A DNA stretch of 64,000 nucleotides from Branchipolynoe longqiensis (lineage: Eukaryota > Annelida > Polychaeta > Phyllodocida > Polynoidae), in the NCBI GenBank assembly GCA_030323885.1, contig CM059191.1, positions 101,728,292 to 101,792,291 on the forward strand, written 5' to 3'. Made by a program: the position numbers and the translations under genes. Every line of letters starts with the position of its first letter. Position 1 is the stretch's first letter. The notes beneath the pieces are model-generated. The model was not told where the DNA came from and did not search any database. It worked only from the letters and a program-made list of their open reading frames with translations. This document shows positions 31,571 through 42,725 of this stretch, one piece after another.

Positions 31571-31936
31571 CAAAGACCCTGTAATACCAAGACGGCTCAC
31601 TCAGCCTGTACTGTGTAATCAAAATGATCAAACCCACCACTTTGTGTGCGCTGGCTGTTCCCCCGGCTAAACAGATGCTATAATATATGCACAAATGTAT
31701 ATATGAATGTGAAAGATGTGTGATGATGGTGATGAGGATGTGTGCCTGTTCATAGCAATCCCATATTGATGTGTATTCAAGCTTACCCGTCTCATGCATG
31801 GTATAACCATATGTGTTTACATGTGAAACACCAACCAGCAGCTGGGTCGATCAAACCCACCACAAGGTGGCACCGCAAAATTTACATGACATGGGAGCGA
31901 TAGGGAGTGAGCCGTCCCAGTACCACAGGGCCCCCG
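31571..31936. mobile_element. hAT-like MITE (family H), copy 2
   Basis: Left TIR CAAAGACCCTGTAATACCAA plus GACGGCTCACTC. The right end, GAGTGAGCCGTCCCAGTACC, is a diverged inverted repeat. The interior has the paired CCCACCACTTTGTGTGC and CCCACCACAAGGTGGCACC. Confidence 0.88.
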
Positions 31937-31939
31937 GTC

Positions 31940-32221
31940 TATAGCAATACTACCAGACTGATACACATTTCCGAATTTGCTGGGCAAATAATTTGTACGT
32001 GGATAACTTGGTTAGGAGCAAAGGAGCGCATGGGGTGGTGGGAGGGGGTGGGGTGGCCATAGGTGCTTATTGTGATATATGCGTAATAGACGTACAGGTG
32101 TGTGGTTAATATATGTTAACAAGATGCAGAGGTTGAGACAAAGAGTTATGCAAATGAGATGACATCACGGAAAGTTTAGCCAGTGGGTCAAGCGTGCCCT
32201 AGGCCGTGAATAAACCATTCA
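31940..32221. other. no recognised feature
   Basis: A G-rich patch (GGGGTGGTGGGAGGGGGTGG near 32034) in otherwise unremarkable DNA. Confidence 0.4.
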
Positions 32222-32413
32222 GTGTCCAGAACTCAAAGTGTTCAGACGTCGTACTTTCACATGATGTCAGATGAGGAAGAATGCCGCCCGCTAATATGTT
32301 GCCGGGTTTGCGGCCTCCGGGTCAGCTTGTCCTCAGCCACAATGCGAGATCGAACTGGAAAACATGGATCAGAGCATATGATATTTACGCTACTGTGGCA
32401 GGTGTCGTATTGA
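32222..32413 (+). CDS. possible cysteine-rich exon or retroelement fragment
   Basis: A 63-codon frame contains SDEEECRPLICCRVCGLRVS and ends HMIFTLLWQVSY. The CxxxxxCCxxC spacing and following basic stretch are reminiscent of a zinc-binding N-terminal domain, for example a ZAD-type domain of zinc-finger proteins, but I cannot assign a family. A GT (GGCAG|GTGTCG) near 32401 could be a donor. Chance or transposon origin remains quite possible. Confidence 0.2.
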   Translation: MSRTQSVQTSYFHMMSDEEECRPLICCRVCGLRVSLSSATMRDRTGKHGSEHMIFTLLWQVSY

Positions 32414-32559
32414 AGACAGAACGAGTGCAATGCTGCATCTTTCTTCACGGATTCCGGATCCAACAGACACAATCCGCTAGAGTGAGCTAGGCTCCCACAC
32501 ATGTGTAATGCACACTCACACATATGCATACTCATTCACACATACAAACATACCCACAT

Positions 32560-32665
32560 AGTGCCATGCACACATAGTGCCATGCACACATAGTGCCATG
32601 CACAGAGCCGTGCAGGTTTGTTTGTAAAAATTTAACATCCTAGCAACATCTAAGGTCATGTACCT
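32560..32665. repeat. CACACATAGTGCCATG repeat plus SINE-A tail scrap
   Basis: Three 16-bp units at about 32550-32600 are followed by a - strand SINE-A tail (CATCCTAGCAACATCTAAGG). Confidence 0.7.
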
Positions 32666-32834
32666 ATAGATAAAGCAATTTTGTCGCTGCAATGGACAAA
32701 CGGCTTTAACGGACAACTGCTCCCCCCTATTAGTCCGTTGGATCGAGGTTCATCTGTACATGTATTTGGCCGTTCCGTTTGGTCCGCATTCAATAACCAA
32801 CAAGACGCACTGCAAAACAAAATCATTCCTTAGG

Positions 32835-33065
32835 GGGCTTCATGGTAGATTCCCCAGGAGCTTCATGGAGCATTATTTGGAGGCTTCATAATGCCCTCAC
32901 TAGATGCTTCATGATGCATTCCTTATGAGATTCGTGATGCATTTCTTAGAGGCTTCATGGTGTATTATTTAGGCGCTTCATGATGCATTCCTTATGGGTA
33001 TCATGATGCATTCCTTAGGAGCTTCATAGTGCATTCTTTCAGGGCTTAAAGTGGCGAGCTATACC
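32835..33065. repeat. degenerate minisatellite GCTTCATGATGCATTCCTTA, part 1
   Basis: Units of about 24-28 bp contain GCTTCATGRTGCATT. It is interrupted by the next element and resumes at 33550-33830. Confidence 0.82.
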
Positions 33066-33084
33066 TCGTCGGGAAAACAAACGA

Positions 33085-33200
33085 ATGGTCTTTGTGGCCT
33101 AGTGGTTAGAGTGTTGGACTTGTAATGTGAAGTTGTTTGGCGGTGTGGGTTCAAACCCCATACAGTCCAAAACCTTTTTACATTCAACAACAAAAAAACT
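33085..33200 (+). mobile_element. tRNA-headed retroposon (family D)
   Basis: TGGCCTAGTGGTTAGAGTG (A-box-like) and GGGTTCAAACCCC (B-box-like) are followed by an A-rich tail, AACAACAAAAAAAC. The head differs from SINE-A and SINE-B. The acceptor ends do not pair, so it is not a tRNA gene. Confidence 0.65.
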
Positions 33201-33549
33201 TTATTCATCTATATGTGTTTCTCGTTGAATTATGCAATGTAATTGTACTAACATATATTTTACATTACGCAAATATATTTCCTGATTGAACTACTCTAAA
33301 TAAAATTGAAAATACCCCAGTTTTACTCTCCCTTCTCTCCACTCACCCAACCATTTTTAAAACAACAGCTGCCAGCTAGTCCCAGCCTAAGAACCGCCCC
33401 CCCCCCCCCCACCCTAACCTCAGCACTACCCTCCCCACACATATATCTTTGGTATTATAAACATAAAAACTAAACAAGGTTGTGCTTGGAGTGCATTTGT
33501 CGGAGTACGGTTCCCGCCGCAATGAGCTATAACTAGCCCCTTTAATGAT
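33201..33549. other. no recognised feature; poly(C) run
   Basis: A C14-type run near 33397-33410 in AT-rich DNA. Confidence 0.45.
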
Positions 33550-33830
33550 ACATTCCATATGGAGATTCACGGTGTATTATTTAGGGGCTTCAGGATGCAT
33601 TCGTTAGAGGGGTGTAATCAAATTTTCATTAAAGGCTTCCTGATGCATTCACTAGGGGATTCACGGTGCTTCCTTTAGGGGCTTCATGCTGCACTCCTTA
33701 AGGGCTTCAGGGGGCATTGATTACAGGCTTCATGATGCAACCTTTAGGGGGCCTAATGGGACATCCTTTAGGGGTTTCATGGTGCAGTCATTAGGGCTTC
33801 ATGATGCAATCCTCTCACAGTGTGCTTATA
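33550..33830. repeat. minisatellite GCTTCATGATGCATTCCTTA, part 2
   Basis: The same unit as 32835-33065, again 24-28 bp and degenerate. Confidence 0.8.
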
Positions 33831-33870
33831 ATTCCCTGGTGCAGTTAGGGGTCTATGCACCTGAACACGT

Positions 33871-34837
33871 TATAAATACACGAGTGCTCTGCCGCTGTGA
33901 GCACCCTATGTAATTACAAAACTCTTCCCCTTCATTTCACCTGTGATGCAATCAGCCTAAATCAATTTAACCAAGTCTGGAACTAGGAAGGAAAACCAGT
34001 CACACAGATGAACAGTGAATAAGTTGTGCTTTATTGGCCACAACTCCTGTCCATCCCCTTTGCCTGTGACCTAGCACCTTCCTCCTTATATGCTGCCCAC
34101 ACTGTGTCTCATTATCACTTTAGCCTGTATACTGAAAACAGTGCCTACAGCCCATGGGACAGGAGTCCTATGGCTGTGTATACACTCAATTTGAATAGAT
34201 GAATTTGGATAGCATCAGACAGAGTGTCTGGGGTTCCTGCTCCAAAGTAGGTGTGTCTCACTCAAGAGCTAGGAATAGAGTGCTTTCTCTTCAGTGTCTC
34301 AGAAGCAGAATTTTGAATAATTACTTAATTGAGACTAGTGTGTGGTCAGGATAGGCCAAGGGAGTCAGGTGACCGGACATTCCCCAGCCAGCCAATCAGA
34401 CACTCCCCACAGACTGGGTGGGTGGCCACTCCCAGTAGGGGCTGTCACTCAAACCAGCTGCAGGTGGTGCACTCTATACATATGCAAATTAGGCAGGTGG
34501 GTCAGTCGGTGGTCCTGGGTGGACAGGATGTTGCATACAGTTACAGATATGTATATAGATATATCTAGTAAAATTGTTCTTTTCCTCCTATTGTATTCTT
34601 TATGAACACATAGAGAAACATTTCAATAATCATGTACTGTCTCTTTTATAGAAAATTTCTTCATTAACTCCAAGCATCACATATAACATATATTTCACAT
34701 CACTCAGTATCATGTACAATGGGAGTGGGATTCTATTACCTTCAGTTTACATAACCTGGTTCCTACTCCGGCATCCAAGAATAATAATGCTCTCTGCCAA
34801 TATATAATTCTTAACCGAAAATCCGTATATTTTTACA
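33871..34837 (-). mobile_element. solo LTR (family L), copy 3, 4-bp target duplication
   Basis: On the - strand it starts TGTAAAAATATACGGATTTT (right end at 34837). ACGT is duplicated at 33867-33870 and 34838-34841. The left terminus has decayed from TGTAATA to TATAAATA. The family sequence GTTGTGCTTTATTGG is present. Confidence 0.85.
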
Positions 34838-34841
34838 ACGT

Positions 34842-35339
34842 GTCAGTACTAGTCGACAGAAGAATGTTACAAACATGTGCGAATGTTCCCCGTGTCTACG
34901 TCAGCCGCCACGTCTCCGTAAGGAGGCTCGTTAGGGCTGACTGGTCCTCATAACTACAGCTTGACCCCAGTGACCCCAGCATAGCTTAACGCCACATTAC
35001 TCTCCATGAATACAAGATTTCCGTGACGCCTGTGCAGAGCGTAATCCAGACTGGACTTGTGGGTGACAGAGTCTGTGGAGAGGCAATTGAGGCTCTGTTA
35101 ACACTGGCTTCTTATTGAGCAACTGACTCAGTCTTTTCGACACAAATGCGGATTTAGAGAGAAAACATACTTACCAATTTTGAATCATTGTTGATAATTA
35201 TAGCTGTATCCTATTGATTGATTGATTGATTGATTGAAAATCTTGATCATCAGTGTAAAACAACACAGTGACACACTGTCGACCCACAACATGAGTGTCA
35301 TTGCCTATCAGCAGGTGTCGTACTAGTCACGGAAATTGT
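34842..35339. other. no gene; (TTGA)n at about 35213-35236
   Basis: Apart from a short TTGA microsatellite I see no structured feature. Confidence 0.45.
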
Positions 35340-35591
35340 GTATTAACATGCTTGTGGCTCGCTGATAGAGTCAATTTAATAGAAGCTGTTACCTCAGAAA
35401 CCTACGGTGTTAGAGTTTTGGCAAGCTTGCCAAAACTAATTTAGTACGTTTGCACTTCAAATATCTCAAAAGTTAACCCTTTAAAAGATCAATTATTTTA
35501 ACCTAAAGGAAGGTAGATTATAATGATCAACCTAATATGTTTAGCTCAGAAAGTAAGAGAAACTCAAAACCATCGGACTATGAAACTTTAA
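35340..35591. mobile_element. TTAA-MITE (family P), 5'-truncated copy
   Basis: GTTTTGGCAAGCTTGCCAAA, TTTGCACTTCAAATATCTC and the end CCATCGGACTATGAAACT plus TTAA match the right half of family P. Confidence 0.82.
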
Positions 35592-35734
35592 TTACTGGTG
35601 CACTTATAAAGTAATTGTTTCTATATATAGAAAGGTATATTATTACTAAGTCGGTCTAATAGAACCTGTTGCTGCTGAAGTCTATGTGGGTCAGAGATGT
35701 AAATCCCGAGCCAACAACAAATAAAGTCATCATC

Positions 35735-35925
35735 ATCAACAACATCATAATCATCACTACTATCATCATCACCGTCATCATCATCATCATCACATCCACC
35801 ATCATCATCACCATCATCACCACACACATACACACCATCACCATCATCATCATCATCATGATCATGATCATCATCACCACCACCACGACACACAGGCACA
35901 TCATCATCACCATCATCATCGAGCA
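35735..35925. repeat. (ATC)n microsatellite
   Basis: Nearly uninterrupted ATC/ACC triplets give spurious open frames on both strands. Confidence 0.95.
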
Positions 35926-36215
35926 CCAGTTAATTCTTCTTATTACTTAGCACCATTAAATAATGTTTTCAATTATATGTTCCAACCACGCATGGACAGG
36001 TTTGGTCATCGCCGTTCAACACTGTAACCTTGGTTTTAATGGGAAGTAGGTCAAGTTCATTAAGCGTAGCTATTTTATAATGTGGAATCTGATTGGTTAG
36101 GGAGCAATGCTTTCAGTACCGATTCCACATTCTAACTAATTCTTCTAATTCTTCTTATTCTTCAAAGAGAATCATCAGAACAAGATTCAGACCGATATGA
36201 GTGTCATGGGATCAT
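35926..36215. other. no recognised feature
   Basis: No repeat match or coding frame is seen. Confidence 0.4.
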
Positions 36216-36221
36216 GTGACC

Positions 36222-36565
36222 AGACGGTATGGCCGAATGAGTTGAGCGTCCATCTCCCTTTTTGGAGATTGTGGGATTCGAACCCATGGGTTCGAACCCT
36301 GATTGAGTCAAACCAATGACTTTAAAATGTATACTTGTCGCCTCCTAGCCAGGCGCTCGGCATTATTATGGTAAGGAAAGGAATGGTTAGCTCAGTGTCA
36401 GGATAATGTTACTGAGTGGGATATCAAATCATGGTGCTGAGGACCTGGTCTCCCAGTGGGACAGCACTATAAAGTCACCATGAGTGCACACTGTCACAAG
36501 TCGGTACCCGTCCTGATATGACCTTAGATGTTGCCAGGACATAAAGCTCCAACAACCAACCAATC
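36222..36565 (+). mobile_element. SINE-A, full length
   Basis: Head GGTATGGCCGAATGAGTTGA, B box GGTTCGAACCC, body, and tail to CCAACAACCAACC. TGTGACCA occurs at the left edge (36217-36224) and right edge (near 36570), a probable target duplication. Confidence 0.9.
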
Positions 36566-36940
36566 TTGTGACCATGTCCTTTGGCCATTTAGGCTCAACA
36601 GCCGTGGTTCTTGGACATGGCGATCACGTGACTATAAGATTGTCTGACCGCAGGTCTTCATCCTCTAGGCTCGTCACGTGACGGGATTGCGTTAGGAAAT
36701 CGATTCGGAACCAGCTAAGGTCCTTGGTTACAATGGCGTCGACTGTGTCATGACATTGGTGATAAATAATATTCAGAAACCAGCCCCTGGACTTTCTATC
36801 TATCCCTGGTATTCATAGCATGTACTGTTGATGGGTTTGAGAGACATATCACGCCCTGAGGACAATGCAGGTAGTGTACTGATATGTAGCCCTTAAAGGT
36901 CTACAAGCATGCCCAACATGCACGGCTAATATCACATAGC
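36566..36940. other. no recognised feature
   Basis: Several CACGTGAC words occur near 36620-36680; no frame or element is seen. Confidence 0.35.
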
Positions 36941-36944
36941 ATTG

Positions 36945-37165
36945 TTTGGTTGTTGGAGATTTACAACCTGGCAACATTTAAGGTTATATCAGGATGAGTA
37001 CCGACTTGTGACAGTGCACATTGATATCAACGTTATAGTGCTGCCCTACTGGGAGATCAGGCCGCCAACACCATGACCTGATATCCCACTCAATCACATT
37101 ATCAGTTACTGTGCCCATCCTGATATGATCTTACATGTTGCTAGGCCGTAAAATAACAACAAACA
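36945..37165. mobile_element. rearranged SINE-A
   Basis: A - strand tail and body (TTTACAACCTGGCAACATTT to CTCAATCACATTATC) joins a + strand tail (CCATCCTGATATGATCTTAC to AACAACAAACAAGC). It is two copies fused head to head or an internal inversion. Confidence 0.75.
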
Positions 37166-37244
37166 AGCAAAAACAAAATAAACAGTTTTAAGTATGTAAA
37201 TAAGGTAATTTTGCCTATTCATGTATGATGATGGTTTATGACTA

Positions 37245-37745
37245 CAGTAAAACCTCCCTAACCGACCACCTCCACAGATCGACCACTCCCCTATATCGAA
37301 CGCTTTATTTTCTTTTTTTTTGGTTCATTAGTTGTTTAAGCAGGGGAAATTTCAGTCATAAACGACTGGTGTTCCTCATTCCACTGCTGGTCGATAGAAA
37401 GCCCGAGCCTACACTTTTACCGACCCAAGGGATTTTTAACCTCCCATACCACATAGACATGGTATGAGAGCAACCGGCCTTTGATGACGCTGTAAGTTAT
37501 ACACAGCGGTGGAAATCCAAATTGGCAGAGCTAGGGGCACGGGGAATCGAACTGCCGACCGTCAGATTAGGAGTCTGACCTAGAAAAAAGTCAGACACTC
37601 TAACCACTCCGCCACAGAGAACGCCCTTTAGTTGGGTCACAACGATACCATTTTAACCATATTTTACCTCCCTAAACCGACCACCTCCCTAAATGGACCA
37701 CTTCAAGTCGGTCCCAAGGTCGATCGATTTAGAGAGGTTTTACTG
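37245..37745. mobile_element. TA-flanked foldback MITE (family F), copy 2, with nested SINE-B
   Basis: CAGTAAAACCTCCCTAACCG at the left and AGAGAGGTTTTACTG at the right, flanked by TA (37243-37244, 37746-37747). The left arm is split by a SINE-B at 37311-37622. CTTTATTT and CTTTAGTT around the insertion look like its target duplication. Confidence 0.88.
37311..37622 (-). mobile_element. SINE-B, copy 2 (nested)
   Basis: A - strand copy: poly(T) and TTTTGGTTCATTAGTTG at the left, head complement CCACTCCGCCACAGAGAAC at the right, with B-box complement GGAATCGAACTGCCGAC. Confidence 0.9.
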
Positions 37746-37961
37746 TATTTGTAATATTTTTATTTTGACAGGTATTGTTTATATTTGGGTATTATGATGG
37801 AGGCCCACTGAGATCAGGTTGTGACAGTATTGGCATCATCACCCAAGCCTAATGATCCCCCTCAGTGAAATGATCTAATAGAGTGATGTAGGCCAGGGTG
37901 CACTCACACCACAGATTAGCAAGCAGGCTTCCTCAATGGAATAGCATGGCTGAAATCTGCT

Positions 37962-38480
37962 TGTTGGGGTTCTGCATCCTGGCAACATCTAAAGTCATAT
38001 CAAAGACCCTATAATACTAAGACGGCTCACTCAGCCTGTACTGTGTAATCAAAATGATCAGACCCACCACTTGGTGCACTGGCTATTCTCTTGGTTAAAC
38101 AGGTGCTATATTATATGTATAAATGTGTATATGAATGTGAAAGATGTGTGATGATGGCGATGATGATGATGATGCTGATGATGATGTGTATTTGTTCATA
38201 GCAATTTCATATTGATGTGTATTCATACTTACCTATCTCATGTATAATATAATTGTATGTGTTTACATGTGAAACCCCAGCCAGCAGCCGGGCTGATCAA
38301 ACCCACCACAAGGTGGCACTGCGAAATTGACATTACTATGGGAGAGATAGGGAGTGAGCCGTCTTAGTATTATAGGGTCTTTGGTCATATCAGGATGGGT
38401 ACCAACTTGTGACAATGCACATTCATGACAATTTTATAGTGCTGCCACACTGGAAGACCATACCAGCGACACATTGACCT
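37962..38480 (-). mobile_element. SINE-A split by a hAT-like MITE
   Basis: The tail GCATCCTGGCAACATCTAAA ends at 38000. After the MITE the same SINE resumes, GTCATATCAGGATGGGTACC, from 38384 into the body. Sequence removal of the MITE gives the normal SINE junction. Confidence 0.92.
38001..38383. mobile_element. hAT-like MITE (family H), complete, in a SINE
   Basis: 383 bp with about 32-bp terminal inverted repeats: CAAAGACCCTATAATACTAA plus GACGGCTCACTC, exactly mirrored at the right end. GTCATAT is duplicated at 37994-38000 and 38384-38390 (8 bp if one mismatch is allowed), fitting hAT. No coding capacity. Confidence 0.95.
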
Positions 38481-38499
38481 GATCCAGGTCATGGAAACG

Positions 38500-38612
38500 A
38501 ATGTCGTTGGGTGATGAAAATGGGAAATATTGTGCTTAGAACAGGATTCGAACCCAAACCTATTGCATTTCGGGCAAGTATGCTAGCCATTACAACACCA
38601 AGACTCCCTTAT
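38500..38612 (-). mobile_element. tRNA-like retroposon head
   Basis: On the - strand: GGGAGTCTTGGTGTTGTAAT, GGCTAGCATACTTGCC and GGGTTCGAATCCTGTTC have A- and B-box form. It lacks a paired acceptor stem, so a SINE fragment is likelier than a gene. Confidence 0.55.
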
Positions 38613-39111
38613 GTCATGACAATATCCATGCCCACCTGTATATGTGAATTCTTGCCTGAGAGATCAGTGCACACGACTATGTAAGTTTGAAGTGAGTGGA
38701 GAGAGACCGTTGGAGTCGGTTCCCAGGAGGAGGGAAGCAGAGAGTGCCCGGTTACAGAGGGGCCTGCAGAGAATAAAGGCTGCTGGGAAGTGAGGGGTGT
38801 CCGGACAAGGACACCACAAAACATTAGGGACTATTCTTTATTTATATACACATAATAAACTATACAACACATGGAAATATATACATCAATATATGTATGT
38901 ATATTGGTGGCTTCTACAACTGAGATATGCATGTTGCCCCATTGCAAGCTTATACAAAGTTTTCTGCAGCTGGACTAATAACCATACTGAGTAATACTAA
39001 TAAACAAACGGAACACTATCTGTAGAGTGAGAGTTAAGCCCACATTTTGGTCTTTCTGGAGCGAGCGTCCGTACCCGGAACTTCCTAACACACCTGACCT
39101 ACTTGTGGATA
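38613..39111. other. no recognised feature
   Basis: No repeat shared in the window and no coding frame of note. Confidence 0.35.
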
Positions 39112-39115
39112 CCTG

Positions 39116-40259
39116 TGAAGTATAACTGATTTAGCCGTCTCAGTTACTCATCTTACTCACTAGATCCTGAGGCAGATCCTGTCAACTGTCTACCCGTCTC
39201 CACCTATACAATACCAAAAACAACTCATAAGAAAGAAAGGAAGACAAGTCACACAAGATTGACAGTGATAAGGTTGAGCTTTATTGCTACAACTCTTGTT
39301 CAACAACTTGTGACCTGCCACCCTGACTGACTTACAACCTGCTACACAGACCACCCGGTTCCTGCTTGTTCAGTCTAGTCAGTGCCTACAGCCCATTGAA
39401 CCTCAGTCCCATCGGTGTTACACACAGCTCAGTGGTGAACTGCTTCTTTTGGTATCTTTAGAGTGAGTGTGTCTGTCTGCATAGCAAGTGCAAGGAGTAT
39501 AAGGTGCCTGTGCTCACACAGCCAGCCAATCAGACAGCCCTGCTGCCTGGGAGGGGTGGTGCCCAAGAGGGACACCTGTCACTCAACCCCAGTGCAGGTG
39601 GTGTCCATAATGTATGCAGAATTCGGTGTTCTCTGTGGCAGAGTGGTTAGAGTGTCTGACTTTTTTCTAGGTCGGACTCCTAATCTGAAGGTCGGTGGTT
39701 CGATTCTCCATGCCCCCACCTCTGCCAATTTGGATTTCCACCGCTGTGTATAACTTACAGCGTCATCAAAGGCCAGTTGCTCTCATACCATGTCTATGTG
39801 GTGTGGGAGGTTAAAAATCCCTTGGGTCGGTAAAAGTGTAGGCTCGGGCTTTCTATCGACAAACTGTCTAATGGTGAAAACAAGCCTATTCAGGCTTATC
39901 CATGACAGGCAGTATAAATCTTCAACAACAACAAAAGAATGGCTGCCGTCCCATGGTAACAAGTAGTCGTCATACAGTTACAATAAACATTAATACATGT
40001 TCCCGCTCCACTTGCACTCTTCCTGGTACATGGAGGGAACATTTCTGTAATTAATAACCGCATCTCCATATCTGGATATCATATCGCAATCCTGGTCACT
40101 GTGTGCCATAACATTTCCACATTATTACTTATATGTCACACAGCGAGTGGGCACACATTGCATCGCTATTACAAAACAATGGTCCCCAACTCCGTCGCCT
40201 GAGATATTAATATGATTCCAAGCTCATCTACCATGACCGAAAGACTGTATATTTTTACA
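39116..40259 (-). mobile_element. solo LTR (family L), copy 4, with nested SINE-B
   Basis: CCTG is duplicated at 39112-39115 and 40260-40263. The left terminus TGAAGTATAAC is a decayed TGTAATATC; the right end ATATTTTTACA is intact. Without the SINE-B (39623-39935) it is about 830 bp, like the other copies. Confidence 0.88.
39623..39935 (+). mobile_element. SINE-B, copy 3, nested in the LTR with 5-bp duplication
   Basis: AGAAT is duplicated at 39618-39622 and 39936-39940. The unoccupied site is visible in LTR copy 5 (ATGCAGAATGG). Head TCTGTGGCAGAGTGGTTAGA, B box GGTTCGATTCT, end TATAAATCTTCAACAACAAC. Confidence 0.92.
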
Positions 40260-40263
40260 CCTG

Positions 40264-40520
40264 GTTATGTGGCTCCTTGCCTTGTGTGATCAGTACCGCC
40301 CCGAGTTATACTCTACACTTGTCTATCTGGCATCATGAGTCTTTCAGATGGTAATTTCTACACTTCATGTTAGTGCTTATAATTGCAAATATCTAGGCAG
40401 TGCCCTGACATGTGTATACGCAAGGCTGGTTCACCAACCATGAAGTGTGTAGCGGTGGTAGAATCCTAGTCATGGCACCAGCATCGTGGAGGTGCTGCAA
40501 ACACCTGAGAAGCCATGCAT
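40264..40520. other. no recognised feature
   Basis: Nothing beyond ordinary intergenic DNA. Confidence 0.35.
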
Positions 40521-40527
40521 AGAGCCA

Positions 40528-40966
40528 TTGTGATATAATATTCTGAAACCCCATAGTAAAGTGACTCTCCTGGCCCTTTATTATGCATACTAAAGTGAAC
40601 CTCGCAATCATATTATGACTCCCCACCAAGTTTCTTTTCATAAATGTTTAATTATTTTCTAATATGAATTGATTCTTACTTTTGGTTAAAAGAATCACAA
40701 AGAGATATAAACACATTTTTATTTCAAACCAACTGTCTTATATTGTATATGTACACGCATATACATCAACATAATTGAAAATGAGTAGCTATGCATAATA
40801 TTATCTTAAGAATAATAAAAAGAGTCAACATATCCCTTAACCTGTAGCAAAGATCCATTGACCTACAGTCACAATATGATAACGGGGGGGGGATCACTTT
40901 ATTATGCATAGTAAAGTGACTGGGGGGTCAGTTTATTATGGGAGTTAGTATATTGTCTCACACCGG
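40528..40966. mobile_element. TIR MITE (family Q), copy 1
   Basis: Left GATATAATATTCTGAAACCC plus CATAGTAAAGTGAC; right TATGGGAGTTAGTATATTGT plus CTCACACC, inverted relative to each other. Subterminal CTTTATTATGCATAVTAAAG palindromes lie near both ends. Related copies are at 53007-53160 (disrupted) and 55059-55857. Confidence 0.8.
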
Positions 40967-40989
40967 CCCCACATGCCAATTTCAGTCAT

Positions 40990-41215
40990 TTCTCGACGAG
41001 CATCCTAACAAGCCTCATCATCATCATCATCATGCTGTCGGTCGTGATGCGACAAAGACTGCTTTCATTACTTGACTGCCGCTCTCCACTTAGCTCTCTG
41101 CTGTGAGAGTTGCGTCCATGAGTCGGTCTTAATGTCTCTCAGCTTCAAGTTTCTCTTGATGGTATCCTTGAACCGGAGACGAGGGCACCCTCTCTTTCTG
41201 TAACCAGAAGACAGT
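40990..41215 (-). pseudogene. RTE-like LINE 3' end
   Basis: The - strand frame from about 41205 reads GYRKRGCPRLRFKDTIKRNL, then KLRDIKTDSWTQ and AKWRAAVK before a stop, typical of the C-terminus of RTE-type (or similar) LINE polymerases. A (TGA)n tail follows (TCATCATCATCATCATCATG on +), as usual for RTE elements. Confidence 0.75.
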
Positions 41216-41261
41216 TGAGAATAGCCTACCGGGACAAGCCTACCAGGATATTAAATGCTAA

Positions 41262-41500
41262 CACGTAACAGCGCTAGCTTGCTTACACTGCAGAAGGTCG
41301 TGGGTTTGAATCCCGGCTGAGCCAAACCAATAACTTGCATAATTGATACTTGTTACAACCTAGCCTGGCTCTCGGTCTTACTAGGATAGGGAAAGGACTG
41401 GCTTACTCGGTATTAGGATAATGTGATCGAGTGGAATATCAGGTCATAGTGTCGGTCTAAGATGTTGCTAGGGTATAAAACCCCAACAGACAACCCTACA
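41262..41500 (+). mobile_element. SINE-A with another tRNA-like head
   Basis: The head AACAGCGCTAGCTTGCTTAC with B box GGGTTTGAATCCC joins the standard body (CCAAACCAATAACTTG, TTGATACTTGTTAC). An internal deletion removes the TATAAAGTCGCC segment. Tail GATGTTGCTAGGGTATAAA. Confidence 0.8.
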
Positions 41501-41921
41501 TGACCAACACAACTTTACATATTCACAATCATCAGTTGAATGCTTACAGAGCTGGACATAAGGCTCACGAAATTGGGATCAGTAGGGGTGCCCAGTTTGA
41601 TATTTCACACTTTCAGCCAGGCCCTATTTAATGGTTGTTTCAAATACCTGAATTGTTAGTTGTCCATGTACAAAAAAAACATGCCATCCAATCTTTTTTT
41701 AGTTTTCACATGGTGGACCCTCAAAGTTTGGTCCTTCAGGTGATCAAATTGTCCCGATTTCTACGTTATCCGTAAGATACATATCACTTTTCATGTTTTT
41801 ATCACGTACAACTATCTAATTATAATCTATTGTAGTGCCTAATATATATAAGAGATGATCATGGCTGATGGAAAGTGCATAACAAACATTCTACTGAGTG
41901 GATTATTAGTCAGGTCTGACC
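41501..41921. other. no recognised feature
   Basis: Ordinary AT-rich intergenic sequence. Confidence 0.35.
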
Positions 41922-41925
41922 TTAA

Positions 41926-42272
41926 AGTTGCATAGTCGGATGGTTTAGAGTTTCTGTCATTTTCTGAGATAAATACATTAGATTGATCGCTATAGACTAC
42001 CTTACTTTTGTTTGAAGTAACTTTCATTTTAGATGGTTAACTTTGGAGATATTTGAAGTACAACTATGGAAAATTAATTTTGGCAGGCATGCCAAAACTC
42101 TGACACCATAGGCATCTGCAGTAACCGGTTCTCTTAAATTGCATCTGTATTCCCTTCAATGTGATGACAAATGCTTAATAAGTGCACCAGTATCTAAGTT
42201 AGATATGTAGAATCAAATCTAGATAATTGTTTTGGTTTTGAAAATTTTATATTTTCATCGGGCTATGCAACT
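41926..42272. mobile_element. TTAA-MITE (family P), complete
   Basis: 347 bp between TTAA at 41922-41925 and 42273-42276. TIRs AGTTGCATAGTCGGATGG and CATCGGGCTATGCAACT. The interior has TTGGCAGGCATGCCAAAA. It is the reference copy for five others in the window. Confidence 0.93.
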
Positions 42273-42654
42273 TTAACGTTATATTTCATTTTGTGCATAT
42301 TTGTGAATTCAGTTTTCTGAAAGAAACCTTCTTTGCCGTTACTTGTAACTTTCCAATACCCCTTAACAGATCTTACATTACAATTGATCACATATATGAG
42401 GGATGTGTCCTCTCCATGACAAATATATATAGAGACCTCGCAGATAAGCCACTCTGGAGTATCCCACTTTCCCTAAAAGCTGTACACGGATAACATATAA
42501 AAAATTTATAACTAAGTGCTGAATACGTTTACTCACATCCTGTTTATAAATATTGAAGTATATATTATGTATGCAATGTATATCCTGGCTTTAGAGTAGT
42601 AATGTCAAGTATTTTGACCCTAAATTTCAAACTTCTAATGAAATATGCTTTTGT

Positions 42655-42725
42655 TGCTGACTCGGCCGTGTTTAAACCCCCCGACCTTCCGCATGGGAAG
42701 CCCGCGCTCTACCGATTCGAAAGTG
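42655..42725 (-). mobile_element. SINE-A head fragment, TAGAGCGCGGGC type
   Basis: The - strand head GGTAGAGCGCGGGCTTCCC and GGAAGGTCGGGGGGTTTAA adjoins the start of the body (GACTCGGCC). It matches the heads at 46106 and 58690. Confidence 0.65.

Noticed and set aside
30651..34837. Pair of same-orientation LTRs forming a full LTR retrotransposon
   Set aside because: The left copy is a fragment, the right copy has its own 4-bp duplication, and the 2.9 kb between holds a MITE, a LINE 3' end and minisatellites but no gag-pol.
35621..35950. Asp-, Met- and Ile-rich frames
   Set aside because: Artefacts of an (ATC)n microsatellite.
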